Positions 31,565 to 45,127 of a stretch of DNA of 64,000 bases are shown one piece after another. Position numbers and translations under genes: made by a program. Source of the DNA: Physella acuta (Eukaryota; Mollusca; Gastropoda; Physidae); assembly GCF_028476545.1 (NCBI RefSeq), contig NW_026731638.1:737001-801000 (forward strand), in the 5' to 3' direction. The notes below the pieces were generated by a model. It was not told where the DNA came from and ran no database searches. It worked only from the letters and a program-made list of their open reading frames with translations. Every line of letters begins with the position of its first letter. The first letter of the stretch is position 1.

Positions 31565-34548
31565 TACAAAGGTGAAGGTCACAACAAGGAACTGACTCAG
31601 GTATCTCACCTTTTTCCCGCCAGTCACGGAGCCAATCACATAATCCCTTATTTGTAAACTCCTTCACGTTGAACAGCCGGGTGTTGTTTTCAATGATTTC
31701 AACGACAAACTCAGACGGGATTTCGACACTCATCACATTCCTGTCATAGTTCTCGTCTAGCTTGGTGCGGTTGGTTTTCATTTGGGTAAACTCAAACTTT
31801 AGACGGAAGGAAAATTTCTAATGTTATAGGTTTATAAAGATAGAGTAAAATATATTCAATATTATGTTTATTATACAAGCTTATTAATGTAAAAGGGGTC
31901 TCGTATAGAAGTTGTTTTTGTAGTAATGTAACAAGGGTTATGTTCAGGTATTTTGTAGACAATAATGAGGATTAAATGACAAGAATATGGCGAAGATTAG
32001 GATCACACAAAGAATAAGTTGAAAGGTTGAAATGTGCCGAGATAACGACCTTTGAGGTAATTCAAACACTGTAACGTTTGTTGGTAGTGATAAAAGCAAA
32101 CCGCAAAAAAATAAAACGGCATAATGGTAGTAGATTGTAATAAAAAAAATCTATAAGAAGATTGAACAAAAATACGATCGATCAATGTATGATATCATAA
32201 ACCTACTCATACACTTACACCTACACCTACACCTACACCTACACCTTTACCTACACCTACACCTACACCTACACCTACACCTACACCTACACCTACACCT
32301 ACACCTACACCTACACCTACACCTACACCTACACCTACACCTACACCTACACCTACACCTACACCTACACCTACACCTACACCTACACCTACACCTACAC
32401 CTACACCTACACCTACACCTACACCTACACCTACACCTACACCTACACCTACACCTACACCTACACCTACACCTACACCTACACCTACACCTACACCTAC
32501 ACCTACACCTTCACCTACACCTACACCTACACCTACACCTACACCTACACCTTCACCTACACCTACACCTACACCTACACCTACACCTACACCTACACCT
32601 ACACCTACACCTACACCTACACCTACACCTACACCTACACCTACACCTACACCTACACCTACACCTACACCTACACCTACACCTACACCTACACCTACAT
32701 CAACACCTACACCTACACCTACACCTGCACATTACCACAACACATTACACCTGCAAATTACACATTACATATTACACCTACACATAACACCTACACTTAC
32801 ACTTACACTCACACCAACATCTACACATACACGGATATCGACACCTACGCCTATACATTACACCTTAACCTTTACCTTCAACATCTTTTTAATCTTGCCA
32901 TAGTCGATCCTTTTACCATTGACCTCGATAACTGTGACATTAAAACAGGTTCCCAAGATGTCAAGCACAAATGCGTATCCCAGGTCTGGCTCTATTGTTG
33001 TAGTACCAGTGATGCCTGTGGAACAAAAACAGTAGTAAAGAACAGTAGGTTAATGGGGGTCAATGGGACCAACACGGTACTTGTTAGTTTTGAACTTCAA
33101 GGCTAAAAGGGATCAGGGAACACACACAGAGCTGGTTAGTTGGGGACTTCATATCTAATGGGGATCAGGGAATAAACGTGATCAACGCAGGGTTAATGAT
33201 TTGAGGAGTGGATACGAGGGGATGATCGGGTGGTAATTGGTTAGTTAGAAATGCCATGCTTCACTTAACTCATAAACTTGACACCTAGACTTTGCCTCCA
33301 TAAACTTTCTCCAATAGTCTTATATAGCACTAATGTGGATGGAAACTTGGGTTAAAGACACAATTTTTAATCATTTTTTACAAAATTAAACTTTCTAAAA
33401 TATAATAGAATCTCGTAGAAAAAAGAATTGCACACCTAGTGAACAGAAAAGTTCGGAATACTAGTACTTTATTAAATCATAAGCTGTTTTTTGACAAATC
33501 GGAAATGGCGTTAAGTACTACTTGCGAGCACAGAAAATAACTTAAAATTTTACGAAAGGAAGAACATTAGATCTTTTACATATATTTCGTTTATTTTTCT
33601 GAAACAGTAATCAAGGTTTAGGCTTTTGAAAAACCAAAAGTAGAAACGTTCCACTTCCGGCTACCGGAAGTCGTTAAAAAAGTTGATACCGAACTACACA
33701 TTCGATATAATCTTGCACATATGAAATGTCATCAAATGGACTGTTATAGTACTCAAGTTACTTTGTTCACAATCGGACACATAAACACAAACAAACATAT
33801 ACGGACAAATTTGCAAAACTAAGTTTTTCCGACTCAGAGTAGTGTAAAACGTCGAGATTTGTGAAAATATCGATTTCATCTTTTTGCACGAGTACAATAC
33901 TTCGTCTATGCTTCATATTTCGAGAAAGTAAAAATAAAATTAGCCCCTTCATCTATAATGTAAACCTTCAAACCTGTAAAGTAAGTCTCTATAACTATAG
34001 CCTACACGCCCATAACACATATAAAGTTAGACCCTACAACTATAATGTGCGGATATTAGTTGACTTCCAGCTACTCATGTTATTAGAAATAATGTCCCCA
34101 CGTGTTTGCTAGATGACTTACCGCTAATATCATCACACGGCAAGTTCCCCACTGTTTCGTTAGCCGGGCACGTATTGAAGTTGTTGGTGAAGTCCATCTC
34201 GCCCAAACTCAGCCTCTGTCCGGTGCACTTGACGTCATGAGGGAAACGGCCCAGAGCGTTCAAACCGTGTCTGCTGTTCCGCTCGTTGATGTTTGACTCG
34301 CTCTCAATGGAGCACGTCGCATAGAGGGAATCGTTACTACAGCGGTAATGATCCTGGCATCGAGCTCCAAACCTCAACACATCGCAGCCTGGATATAACG
34401 AAGCTATATATTGAGGCTGTTATATATTAATATAATATTTTATGTTAAAAAATATATTTTTTTAAGATTGATTTAAATTTCTCTTACCTAGCAGAGGGCA
34501 GGTAACGATTAACAAGATAGGTAGTTTCCATGTCCAGGTGACATCCAT
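31560..34548 (-). CDS. B1: predicted secreted paralogue lacking a membrane exon (4 exons, about 234 aa)
   Basis: Exons in transcript order: 34488-34548, 34122-34388, 32876-33015, then 31610-31796 read through to a stop at 31560-31562. Residues 1-20 are the signal peptide ([15 protein letters not shown]...). Residues 22-109 are the Cys-rich exon ([33 protein letters not shown]). Residues 111-218 are the ectodomain with EPDLGYAF and NNT and NVT sequons. Read-through adds [16 protein letters not shown] before TAA, with AATAAA overlapping the stop. Sites, phases and the PDLxYxF motif match type A, so B is a diverged copy of the first half of A. Alternative: the GTGAG donor at 31609 is phase 1, so exon 4 could splice to A1 exon 5 and share its membrane anchor. 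Intron 3 carries a hexanucleotide array and intron 2 an R1 copy. Function unknown. Confidence 0.62.
32215..32728. repeat. Hexanucleotide array (CACCTA)n in B1 intron 3
   Basis: About 85 nearly perfect units; the transcribed strand reads TAGGTG. Homologous arrays in B2 and B3 differ in length and have an added CACGTA block. Open frames of His-Leu or Pro-Thr type are trivial. Confidence 0.95.
33030..33175. repeat. Short minisatellite in B1 intron 2
   Basis: Two to three units like ggttagttggggacttcata with gatcagggaac. It resembles the A-gene 45-bp array in wording (gttagttgggaac) and occupies the same intron, a likely trace of the A/B ancestor. Confidence 0.65.
33301..33930 (-). mobile_element. 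Dispersed repeat R1, copy d, B1 intron 2
   Basis: Reverse copy with diverged ends, shared at the same place with B2 and B3, so older than the B duplications. Confidence 0.55.
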
Positions 34549-34764
34549 TTCAATGTGTCTAAATTCTGATCTCTTTATCAAAAATATCGTTTTACTAAAA
34601 TTAATGATTTCTCTTCTTAATTGATTATCATGGTTATTGTAATTTAGACACGTGAGTGTTCTTATATTAAATTTTATTTAATTAAGTAAATGTAGCTTGT
34701 TACCATACATGTCAAGTAGGATTGAACCGTTTACATTTTTTAGAAATGTGTTAAACATCCACCC

Positions 34765-34947
34765 TTACACATGCACAACCACACCAGTTATATGCTGTAT
34801 AATCTTACTCAGCCTATGTACATCAGGTATTGTCTTGATAGCATCAGTGCCTTCCAGCTCAGCGGCCCTTTTAACTGGGTATGTGTTTAATGTTCTCTGA
34901 ACTGCAAATGTTAAAACTTTATCAAAACACAAAACTGCTAAATACAT
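34765..34947 (-). other. Conserved 60-codon open frame upstream of B1, unknown
   Basis: The frame reads MYLAVLCFDKVLT ... AELEGTDAIKTIPDVHRL ... ITGVVVHV and ends in a stop. It is repeated intact upstream of B2 and B3 with a few substitutions. Conservation may only reflect recent duplication. No signal peptide or known motif is seen. It could be a fragment of an unrelated gene carried with the unit. Confidence 0.25.
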
Positions 34948-35629
34948 TTTTTAAGCAAGACATGTACTGATAGAAATAAAAGTATATTTTAATAGTAATC
35001 TATTGTTTTAGGTATACAAAATTGGCCAGAGCTAGTAATGTGAAAAGAAAGTTAACTAATTAAAATGGTAAACACACAAGAGTAGTGTAATATATTGTAT
35101 CAAATATAATAGAAAGCAATGTCTAAGTATAGCATTATAGGCCAGAAATGAACATTAAACAACAGTGTTTGAGAGCAAGATTTTCTATATAAAACAGCAC
35201 CCATCTGTTTTTTTTTTTTATGTGGCTTCACTGAAATTATAATTATAATATACAAAAAAAAAACAACTTTATATCGATGGTTGCTAAGTTAACAAGCATT
35301 GTTGCATCTGATGAAAACATAACTAATCTTTATTTAATACTCAAAGTTTTAAAAAACGTGTTTAAAAAAATGTACTAGTTCTAGATCTATCTTCGGCCGA
35401 TGTTATGTGCCTCAAATTATAGATTACCTTTTAAATATATTGACCAGTTTTAATTTGAAGTAAAATTATTTATTTCCCTTTTACCCAGCCCAAAAAAAAA
35501 AGATACTTTAAGACCACTGCTAAGGCAGATGGTGTAAACAATTGCTGCTAGATGATATGTAGGCCGACTCGTTCAAATTCAATGCGCAACGGTGTAACAC
35601 ATAAAAAGGAGCGCAACAAAATGTATATG

Positions 35630-35907
<278 letters not shown>

Positions 35908-36310
35908 ATTGTGTGATAAGGTGTGTGTGCTTGTGTGTGTTGTGTGTCTGTACATAGAAACAAGATAACTTGAGTACCGTTCTTGTTAGGTTTATGAATC
36001 TTCACTAACACTCCACATAACCAAACTTTTCACTCCAGGCAAACAAAGGCTTCAAGAAACATATACAAACTCTTCACGTTATCAAACTTTACACATTAAT
36101 AAACTATTTGCAATACCAAACTCTTCACCATCCCCTTCACTGCATTCAAAACCTATTGCCCCTCCTCTACAACAATCCGTCCAAACCCATGAACAGCGAG
36201 ATCCCTCCCATATAACCCAAACCCTTGACGTAGTAGATTTCATCCAAATAAGACCAAATCCCCTGACGTAAACCAAAAGTTTTAACAGCTGTTTTGACAT
36301 GTATAGTACC

Positions 36311-36313
<3 letters not shown>

Positions 36314-36389
<76 letters not shown>
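36314..36389. repeat. (TA)n tract downstream of A2
   Basis: TA microsatellite; the homologous position downstream of A3 is expanded (50815-51476). Confidence 0.95.
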
Positions 36390-36394
<5 letters not shown>

Positions 36395-37262
36395 GTAATT
36401 TAATATGACAAATACTATATAATGGTTACTTGTTTTTACTTGCTCGTAGAAGAACTAAAGAGAAAGTATTGTTATCGTGCAAAACTAAACCCAAAAAACA
36501 ACATCATTTAACAAACATCTAACAAAACAGAGAAAAAATTCCTAACTATAAAATACATTTATGAAGAAAAGAAAAACAGTTGATATATAAATATTTTACA
36601 ATTTAATACCAATTGAAGGTTAATGTTTTAACACGTTTCATATAAAATAATGTGTCTAAAAATAGTATTGATATTATTATAATACTGTATTATTTTATTA
36701 TAATGCTTTGTTTTTAAAAAGCAATCTCAACAATGTTAAAATCTATTTCTTTCTTAGCCGATGTCATTTAGCACTTGTGATTTTTTTACCTGTGTTTTCG
36801 TTTTCTCTTTAAAGATACGTGTTCACAGTTTTATTCTAATATTTCATTTAGCTAAATTACATTTTTTTAATTATAAATATTTTCGCCCGAAAACTTGAGT
36901 ACCTAGATATCTTATACATGAGGCAGGACGAGAAAGATGACATTTTTTCTATGTGATAGGATGTTTTTTTTAATCACATTAAAAAATAGAATGGAGAGAA
37001 AAAAATAGATAAAATAGCTGAAAATAAACATGTGAATTTTACAGAAGCGGGAAAAAGAGTAGCCTATACTTTTTTTTGGTGATATTCTAAGATACCTATT
37101 AAAATCATTCAGGTGGAATACAAAGAAAGTGGAAATGGGAAATTCTTTCAAATTTAGAAAAGTTAAAAAAAAAAAGTGATGTTTGTAAAGCTGATACAAC
37201 GTTGACATAGCGATTAAAACCACATAGGCTGGTCGATGTGCTAGGGTTGCTGCAGAACGTAG

Positions 37263-37867
37263 TCAACCCGCAGGTGCAGCCTGCTGTTGGAAAGCGGCTA
37301 TCTGTTGCTGTAGGTTTAATACAAATTGATTCAGTCTTCGCCTTCTTTGCCAAAAATCTGGAAAAAAACAAAGTACAACAAACCAGATGAGCGAGAACTT
37401 AACATTGTTCTCTTATTCCATACAGCGGAGCATGGAAGTTAAAAAGAAAAATTGATCACATGAGTAAAAATATCTGACCTTAACCCCTTATGCCCAACTC
37501 CCATTGCTAAATACTGCAAATAAGAAATACAATAGGGCTAGTAAGTCTCTGTCTTTTTCACTGAAAATTCAAAAACTCGTTTTCCAGGGAGGGATACATT
37601 TTTAAACTAAATAATTTTTTAACATTGTTCTTATTAATAACACATTAAAAAATACATGGCGGCTATTTGTTTCTTGGCCTTACTTCAATCTTTTAAAACA
37701 CCGGGAGTACTCATATATAACAATTATAATTTTTTTTTCTTAAAAATAGAATCAAATTGAGTACATAGGCTATTAATATATTGTAACCAAATTACTATAA
37801 CCTGTTTCTTATCCCAATAGATAAGAACAAACTGTACGCTTAGTATATAGACGCTTATATATCTATA

Positions 37868-37958
<91 letters not shown>

Positions 37959-40063
37959 CTCTTCTGGGAGCCGTTAGAAAAACGAGCTTGAAACGCGCCT
38001 TGCAATCCCCTCTCTTCCTCTCTGTCGCTACCACCCCCCAACCCCCTCACATGGTCTGGTGAGCTGTGGTTCACGCTAAATCATAATGTTTACATTTTAC
38101 AATCGTAGAGCCGGGTTTGGTGACGGCTGTTGGGGGCAGATTATTTAGTTTGAAACGATTTTAAACTTAAAGGAGGTAAATAAGAGGAGGCTGCTTTCAC
38201 GGGGGGGGGGGAAGGGGGGGGGCTGAATGGGGGGTTTAGTGTTGTAAAGCAAATATTTTCAGTGGCAGCATTGGTACTGTCGAATTCGCAAATTATGAAT
38301 TACTGAAAAGTAGAAAAAACAACAACTAAATAGCGGCGTATGATACACCGCGGGTCGGCTCGTATATATATAATTCTCTTCATGGAGACCCATGCGGGAC
38401 ACCACCTCGTATACCCACGCCGACCCGACCCACCCTCGCTCTAAAGGCATGCTCAACAGACCATATCAATACCACCCCCCTCCACCACACCAACACAATT
38501 CTGGTGAGCCGTGGATCAAGCCGAAATGTTTACAATCGTAGACGCGGGTCGAAATAGTGATGGCTGTTAGGGGCAGATAATTTAGTTTCTAAACGATTTG
38601 AAACTAAGGAGAGGTAATAACAAGTTCTGCTCGAACTTTTCATTGTCGTCTGTAAACCGTCTTCATTGACGGCTGCTTTCACAGGGGCGGGGGATGGGGG
38701 AGGGAGGGGGAATAATAGTCGCTGAATTGGTAGTGTCGAATTCACAAATTAGGAGTTACTGAAATGTAGAAAATAAAACAATTTAATAGCGGCGTATGCT
38801 ACGTCGCGGGTCGGCTCATGTACAATAAAATAACTTACTCAAAAAATAGACCGTTGCTATGAAGATTGTTACACCGATTACAGCAATAGATGTTTCTTTT
38901 AAATCAACAATTATCAGTATCACTCTGATGATCCTTTTCTCATTCCTATTCAATGTAATAAAGGAAAGCATTTAGTAAAAGTCAGTGAAACATTGTTTAC
39001 AAAAAAAGAAGAGAAATTATCGAGTTAAAATAAAACTATACGTACCAATCAAAGCATTTTCCTGATCTATCACAATTTTTTAAATTGAAATCTTGGGCTG
39101 TAAAAAAAGTAAAAATGTATAGATATTTATTTAAAAGGAAGGGGAAAGCTAGGAGTTGTGATACAAGAGATGTTTTTTTATTAAAAATTAGCCCGTTGTA
39201 TTAATAAACTGTATCGTAGAGGTAACTACCACAGGTGGGTTTTATTTTGTTTTGAAAATTAGAAACAGTAGCCATATTATGTCCCAAGTATCAGAAATAA
39301 TTTTGGATTACGTTTAGGGAATGCTGGGGATTATACTTAAGGAGAGGGGCAAGATATTAAATGAGAATGATTAGATAAGGGCTTATAGAAAGCAGTTGAT
39401 TTTGAGACTGGAATTGTGTATGTGTTGTTGTAAGCGTATGGATCTCCCCCACGGTCTAGCTGTGTATCAGGTGTTCAGAGCACGGGTTCTCGCATCTGAT
39501 GGGAGGGAAGATAAGCCTGTTGAGAACCCACGGAAGATAGCGACCAAACTTCGGTGATGAAACCTTCATCTTCTAAGCCAGTTTGTCGAAGTTTAGTGCA
39601 TGGAGGTGTACATAAACAATGGAAGTTGCGCTCCAGAGCCGGAATCTCTGTGTTACGATAGTAAATAAATCTAGGGTAGTGGTTCTTAGCCTAGGGTAGT
39701 GGTTCTTAGCCTAGGGTAGTGGTTCTTACACTGGGTTCGGTCGAACCCCAGGGGTTCGGCGAGTCAGTGTCGTGGATTCGGCGGAGGTCAATTCACACAC
39801 TTCTGACTTGTATGATTCACGATAGGGTATTGTCAGAGCGGAGCTTAAAACCAATAAGTAGGGTTTGGTGAATGCGCATATAAAACGTGTGGGGTTCGTT
39901 ACCTCCAAAAAGGATAAGAACCACTTGGCTTGGTTATAGATGTTAGCTTTAGATTCGGCTCTGTGTAGAGTGGGCCTAGATGAGGTATTTAATATCCATG
40001 TGTATTTACTATATTTAGTCCTAGTTAACTAAATCATTGATTTTAGTAGAGTCAGGCTTTTAC

Positions 40064-40153
<90 letters not shown>

Positions 40154-43100
40154 TTAAAAAAGTACTTAGTATGATATAAATTTTTAAATAGAAAAAAATT
40201 CTTCACAGAGGTGAAGTTCAAAACAACAAACTGACTTGTTTCTCACCGTCTTTCTTCCCGACACGGAACTTCTCGAAACTTCCGGCTAGTGTAACCCCAG
40301 TGAAGTTGTAAAACAGAGGGTAAGTGTCGCTAATAATAATAATATATCCAGGCTGTATGTAGAGCTTCATCTCATCGGCGTCAGAGGTCAAGGCCAGGCC
40401 CAGCTCGCTATCGTTGGTCTCGGTGACGTTCAGCAATATCTAAGGACGGACAAAAAGGTACAGCTGACAAATGTTTATACAGACACTCGTAAATTATCTT
40501 TGTTCTATTGTATTTTAAAAAAAACAACAAGCGTACAACAGATTATATTACTTTTCTTTTTTCTTTCAGTTCCATTACAACTTTTGTGATTAAACATAAT
40601 TGTCCAACTATAATATAACTAGCCGTCCCGGCCAGGCCCTGCTCTGGCTTCTGTGAAAAACCTTTCTGTTAAAGACCATTAACTGTGTGTTTAGTAATCA
40701 TCATAAACCTGGCACTGCCCACCCAAACCACAACCAACCAAAACCAAAACAACAAAATGCAAACATAACGCTAACACAATTACAAATACAAACAAAAACA
40801 AAAACCTAACAACAAACCCAACCACAAACACAAACACCAATACAAACACAAAGAAAAAACAAACAAAAAAGCAAACGAAAACAAAAACCTAACAACAAAC
40901 CCAACCACAACCACAAACACCAATACCAACACAAAAAAAAACAACGAAAAAGCAAACGAAAACAAACCAAATCCAAACGCAAAACCAACCAAAAACACAA
41001 ATACAAACCCAAAGAAAAAAACACAATCAAAAACGAAAACAGAAAGAACAAAAACGAACCAAATCAAAACGCAACCACTAACGCAAACCCACCTAAACAC
41101 AAAGAAAACACTAACGCGAACATAAACGCCCGGGGCGGAATCACCTGTTTTAGCTTAATGAACGACTATAGTACCCCAACTTATTCACAGTCTTTTACAC
41201 TCACTTATACGAACGCGCCTGTTTCAATTTAATGAACAATTTTAATACTCCAAGCTTATCCGTAAAATACCTACAACATTTGCACTTGATCAATCCCCGC
41301 TAATTATGTAATTATTTTTTTTCCCAACACCAAAACAAAGTAATTAAAAAGACAAAGTAATTAAAAAGTAAATCCTTGTCCACAAATGCAATGGTTTTAT
41401 AAAGGGAAGTAATTGTGTTTTCCTAATTTATCAAAGGGAAGTAAGTGCTATAGGACTAAATAAAGACATAATTAGAATTTTTGTAAAAGATGATATTTTT
41501 TTAAAACTTGTGTTGAATGAACATGCCGACAATTATTACTATAATTTGAAAAATGAAAATTATTTCCCAACACTTTCAATAGTAATTTTTTAACTCATAA
41601 ATTTAGACAAATGCGCACGATAATTGTCTAACACTTAAATCCATCCAAGACCAACGACAAACATATGCGTTACATACAGAACTGAGCTTTATATATTAGA
41701 TTAAACTTTAACCCTAGATTATTTTTGAAGTAAAAATAAAGTCGAAGTAATTTCAATGTGGTACGTTGGCGATCATAACATTTCAAAATACACTGGCGGC
41801 AGGGAAGTAGAGTTCACGTGTTTCAGTGAGGATAGTGTAATCACCAGTATGCCGAACTGCATTTACTTTCCCTAACGTGAATTACGAACTAATCAGAGGT
41901 CGTTGGGTTCAGGGCAGGCTTACAGGAAGGATCCTGTGATCCGAACTCCTGACTTTCAGGTTAGCAGTCAAACGCTCTACCATTTGAGCAGTCCGTTTGT
42001 AAATCACTTGTGGACTATCCGCGATTTCTGATGTTCTAATATGTGGACAACTTGTTTAAGAGAAATGCATCGTTTATATCAAAGTGTCTATGCAATCTCC
42101 CTCTCTCTCTCTCTCTTCTCCTGTTTGTGCCCAAGACACATGGGTCAGATGAAGTAGAGTTCTTCTGTTTTATATACCTCTGCCTTTGAAAGGATAGTGT
42201 AATCAGCACTATGCCCAGTCGCCTCTGTTTCCATAACGTGAGTTAAGTACCCATCAGAGCTGGGTGAACTCAGGCACATTCTGCTAACTTGAACCCCCCG
42301 GTTTCGAACTCTACCTTAAGGGTTAACAGTCTACCTCTATACCGGTAGGTCCCGCTGTCCCATCAAGCCTAATCAAACGCCGCTCAACTGATTCCTACCT
42401 TGGCTTTGTCGGTCTTTTCTCTTATGAGGATAAAGCAGACGCTGATCACCTTGCCCGATTGGTCGACCTGAAATGTGTATACGAGGTCCGGCTTGGTGGT
42501 GCCATTGTTGGTGCTGCCTGGGGAACAAAGAAGGTGCTGGCAAGTAAGGAACAGTTGGGCTAATGGGGAACAAACATGTTGCTTTTAAGTAGGGAACAGT
42601 TGGGCTAATGGGGAACAAACATGGTGCTTTTAAGTAGGGAACAGTTGGGCTAATGGGGAACAAACATGGTGCTTTTAAGTAGGGAACAGTTGGGTTAATG
42701 GGGAACAAACATGGTGCTGGTAAGTTGGGAACAGTTTGACTAATGAGAAACAAATCTGGTGCTTTTTAGTTGGGAACAGTTGTTGAACTGGGGAATATAT
42801 CTGGTTATGGTTACTAGGGAACAGGTTGGCTAATGGGGGTCCTCCCAATAGTTACTATGCTACATAAGTGTTCAGTTTTTAAATCACTTTTAATGACAAT
42901 GTATTCTGCGTCTATTTATCGGCGTTTCATTTTTACTTTCTCGTATATAGATCTACGAAGTATAGAGAAAGCCTTGGAATCGTGCAAAAAAAAAAATCGA
43001 GATTTTTACAAATCTCGACGTTTTACACCTCACTGATACGGAAAAACATAATTTTGCAATGTCTGTGTGTCTGTCTGTTTGTGTGTGTATCTGTCCGTGT

Positions 43101-44554
43101 ATAAACACGATAACTTGAGTACCGTTATTACTAGGTTGATGAAATTTCATAAATAAGTATTTTATCAAAATCGTAGATCCGTATCAACTTTTGAGCGATT
43201 TCCGATAACCGGAAGTAGTACTTTTTCTACTTTGAATTCTTAAAAAGCCTATAACTTGAGTACTACTTCATACAGATAAATGAAATTTCACATGTTAGTA
43301 AAAGATCTAATTTTCTACCTTCTATTGAATTTTGAGTAATTTCCGTTGACGGGAAGTACTAATTTACGCTATTTCCGATTTCTCAAAAAACGCATGCAAA
43401 TTTAAAAAGTACTAATAATATTGCGCACATTATTATGCACATTTTGTTTTGGCGTTCGCTTGATGCGCATTTCTTTTTTTTTTACGAGATTCTATTCTAT
43501 TTTTAAAAGTTTAAGTAATTAAAAATCATGTCTATATTCCGAGTTATATAAGAATATTCGAGAAAGTTTAGGGGAGATCACTCCCGGTTTATTTTAAACT
43601 CATATTTTCACTTATTTTGAAATTTTCTTATTTGTTTAATTTAATGTTGGAGCATTCCTGACATTGAGAGTTAAACAAAATTAAGGAATCTACTATATTG
43701 GCGGTTTGTGATCGTAATGCGAAGAATAGCGGGGTAATCACTAACAGCTAGGATTTAAAAAACAACGTATAAATAGTTAACATTACTTTACATTTTTTTT
43801 TAAAATCACAGTATCCCCGTCGACGCAAGCTAACTTACGATTAGCGATGTTATCAAAACACATGAACTCGACGCTTTCCTTAACCGGGCACGTATTTAAG
43901 TTTTTGGTGAAGTTTGTCCGGCTCATATTCAGGCCCTCTTCGTTCTCAGTGCGTATGACGTCATGGGGAAAACAGCTCAGACATCTCGCGTCGAGTTTCC
44001 TGTCGTCTTCACAGTGTGACACTACCGAGTCCCTCTTGTACCAGGACTCGTTACTACAGCGGTAGTTATCCTGGCAATCAGATCTAAACCATCTGACATC
44101 ACAGCCTGAAAAAAATTGATTAACAAACGCGTCATTGTCTTGTGGCTATTTTAAATTCTAACCGATCATAGAAAATTAAACAAATGATCATTTAATGTAT
44201 TTACAATGTAAAAGGCCAAAATAATTTTTAATATGCATATACTTAAAAAATGTTTTTTTTTAAAGGATTTTTAGCTTGTTATGCTAATCTCTACAAATAA
44301 TATGAATTTACAACGTAAAAACCAAATTAATTTGGAATATGTTTATACTTAAATCATGATTTTTTTTAAAAACGGATTTTAGATTTTTATGCTAAGCTCT
44401 ACAAATAATATAAATTTATTCATTTAAGCTGACTTAGTAAAAAAAAATATTTAAAAAAATATTCTGTTAGACAATAGTTTATTATTATCTTACCGAGCAG
44501 AGGGTGAGTAATGTATAAAATGAAAATTAATTTCCAGGACTTCGTAATCTCCAT
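37263..44554 (-). CDS. A2: predicted type I single-pass membrane protein (7 coding exons, 297 aa)
   Basis: Exons in transcript order: 44494-44554, 43839-44105, 42399-42517, 40247-40439, 39046-39097, 38839-38945, 37263-37357. Canonical sites, open frame throughout. Signal peptide 1-20 is identical to A1. The Cys-rich exon (22-109; CDVRWFRSDC, SWYKRDSVV, RTNFTKNLNTC) is closest to A0, whereas exon 3 (PDLVYTF, CFILIREKTDK) is nearly identical to A1, including a 15-base deletion relative to A0 and A3. Exon 5 has CDRSGKC. The transmembrane helix is near 249-266 (IAVIGVTIFIATVYF), and the tail WQRRRR...QQQAAPAG is 30 residues. Introns hold the MITE, the SINE pair, a short 45-bp array, an ACTAGCC element (intron 3) and an R1 copy (intron 2). 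B2 lies about 570 bp upstream. Function unknown. Confidence 0.74.
37856..37955. repeat. (TA)n tract in A2 intron 6
   Basis: TA microsatellite with two TCTA interruptions at the left. Confidence 0.95.
37956..38820. repeat. Direct duplication of about 430 bp inside A2 intron 6
   Basis: Same double structure as 20012-20880 and nearly identical to it over about 1.3 kb, much closer than the exons on either side. G runs at about 38200-38222 are shorter than in A1. Confidence 0.7.
39718..39926 (+). mobile_element. MITE (agtggttctta ends), A2 intron 4
   Basis: Positional counterpart of 7851-8061. The left flank has the 20-bp phrase agtggttcttagcctagggt tandemly repeated just before it. Confidence 0.7.
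40067..40149. repeat. (TA)n tract in A2 intron 4
   Basis: Counterpart of 9274-9334. Confidence 0.95.
40618..41701 (+). mobile_element. Unclassified 1.1-kb element (ACTAGCC...TTAGAT), A2 intron 3
   Basis: Second copy of the element at 8118-9274, here starting actagccgtcccggcc and inserted in intron 3. The A1 intron 3 (about 22700) lacks it. It contains the same A/C-rich minisatellite (about 40725-41130). Confidence 0.6.
41795..42366 (-). mobile_element. tRNA-derived SINE pair, A2 intron 3
   Basis: Same pair as in A0 and A1, with gctcaaatggtagagcg and agttcggatcac in the downstream head. Confidence 0.65.
42535..42835. repeat. 45-bp minisatellite, A2 intron 2
   Basis: About five units plus partial 54-bp type units; the shortest array among A0-A2. 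Confidence 0.88.
42933..43590 (+). mobile_element. Dispersed repeat R1, copy e, A2 intron 2
   Basis: Forward copy inserted between cgtttcatttt and ttaaactcatattttcac. A1 (about 29004) and A3 (about 58810) have this site unoccupied, so the copy is A2-specific. Its edges (ttactttctcg and cccggttta) help define R1 boundaries; the duplicated target is at most a few T. Confidence 0.65.
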
Positions 44555-45127
44555 GTCAATGTCTGGCCTAATTCTCTGGCCTAATTTAAATTGCTTTTCA
44601 GCGGCTTATATTCAATACAAAAATATGATAAGGTGTGTAATCGGTGGTTTCCAAACGGCCTTAATGTTTTTAAATGGAATTATAATTGTATGCTTTACCA
44701 TATTTTAACACAATATTTTTTTTTAAATTAGTATGGTTACATAGTCTTTTCAAGCCTATTGCAACAAGCCTGTCTGCTTTCAATATGTTTTTACTTAATC
44801 AATAATTTTCAAAAGTATTATTGTTATTACGAGAAGCTTAGCAAAAATATACATGGAAGGTGTGATATTTAATCATTTTAAAATGGGAGCCGGAAAGACA
44901 CTTGCACGAATGCCGTTTGCCGAAGGCGGATTGCCCGAATGGAAACTTGCCCGAATGGGAGAAACGCCGGATGGACACTTGCCAGAATGCGACAAAAGGC
45001 ACGAATGGAAGGATGGAAGGTTGGATGGATAGGGGATATGTTTATATTCCTAAACGAAACACGTTGTACGTACCAATATTTTTATAAAACATCAGTTTAC
45101 TAATATTTTACTTATTTATTTTCAAAT

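Noticed and set aside
32215-32728. Interstitial telomere
   Set aside because: The unit is CACCTA, not the molluscan CCCTAA, and it sits in the same intron of three paralogues; kept only as a telomere-like hexamer remark.
32185-32787. 200-codon His-Leu frame, and Pro-Thr and Tyr-Thr frames at 45758-46956 and 60811-61410
   Set aside because: Pure consequence of hexanucleotide arrays within introns, on the strand opposite to the genes.
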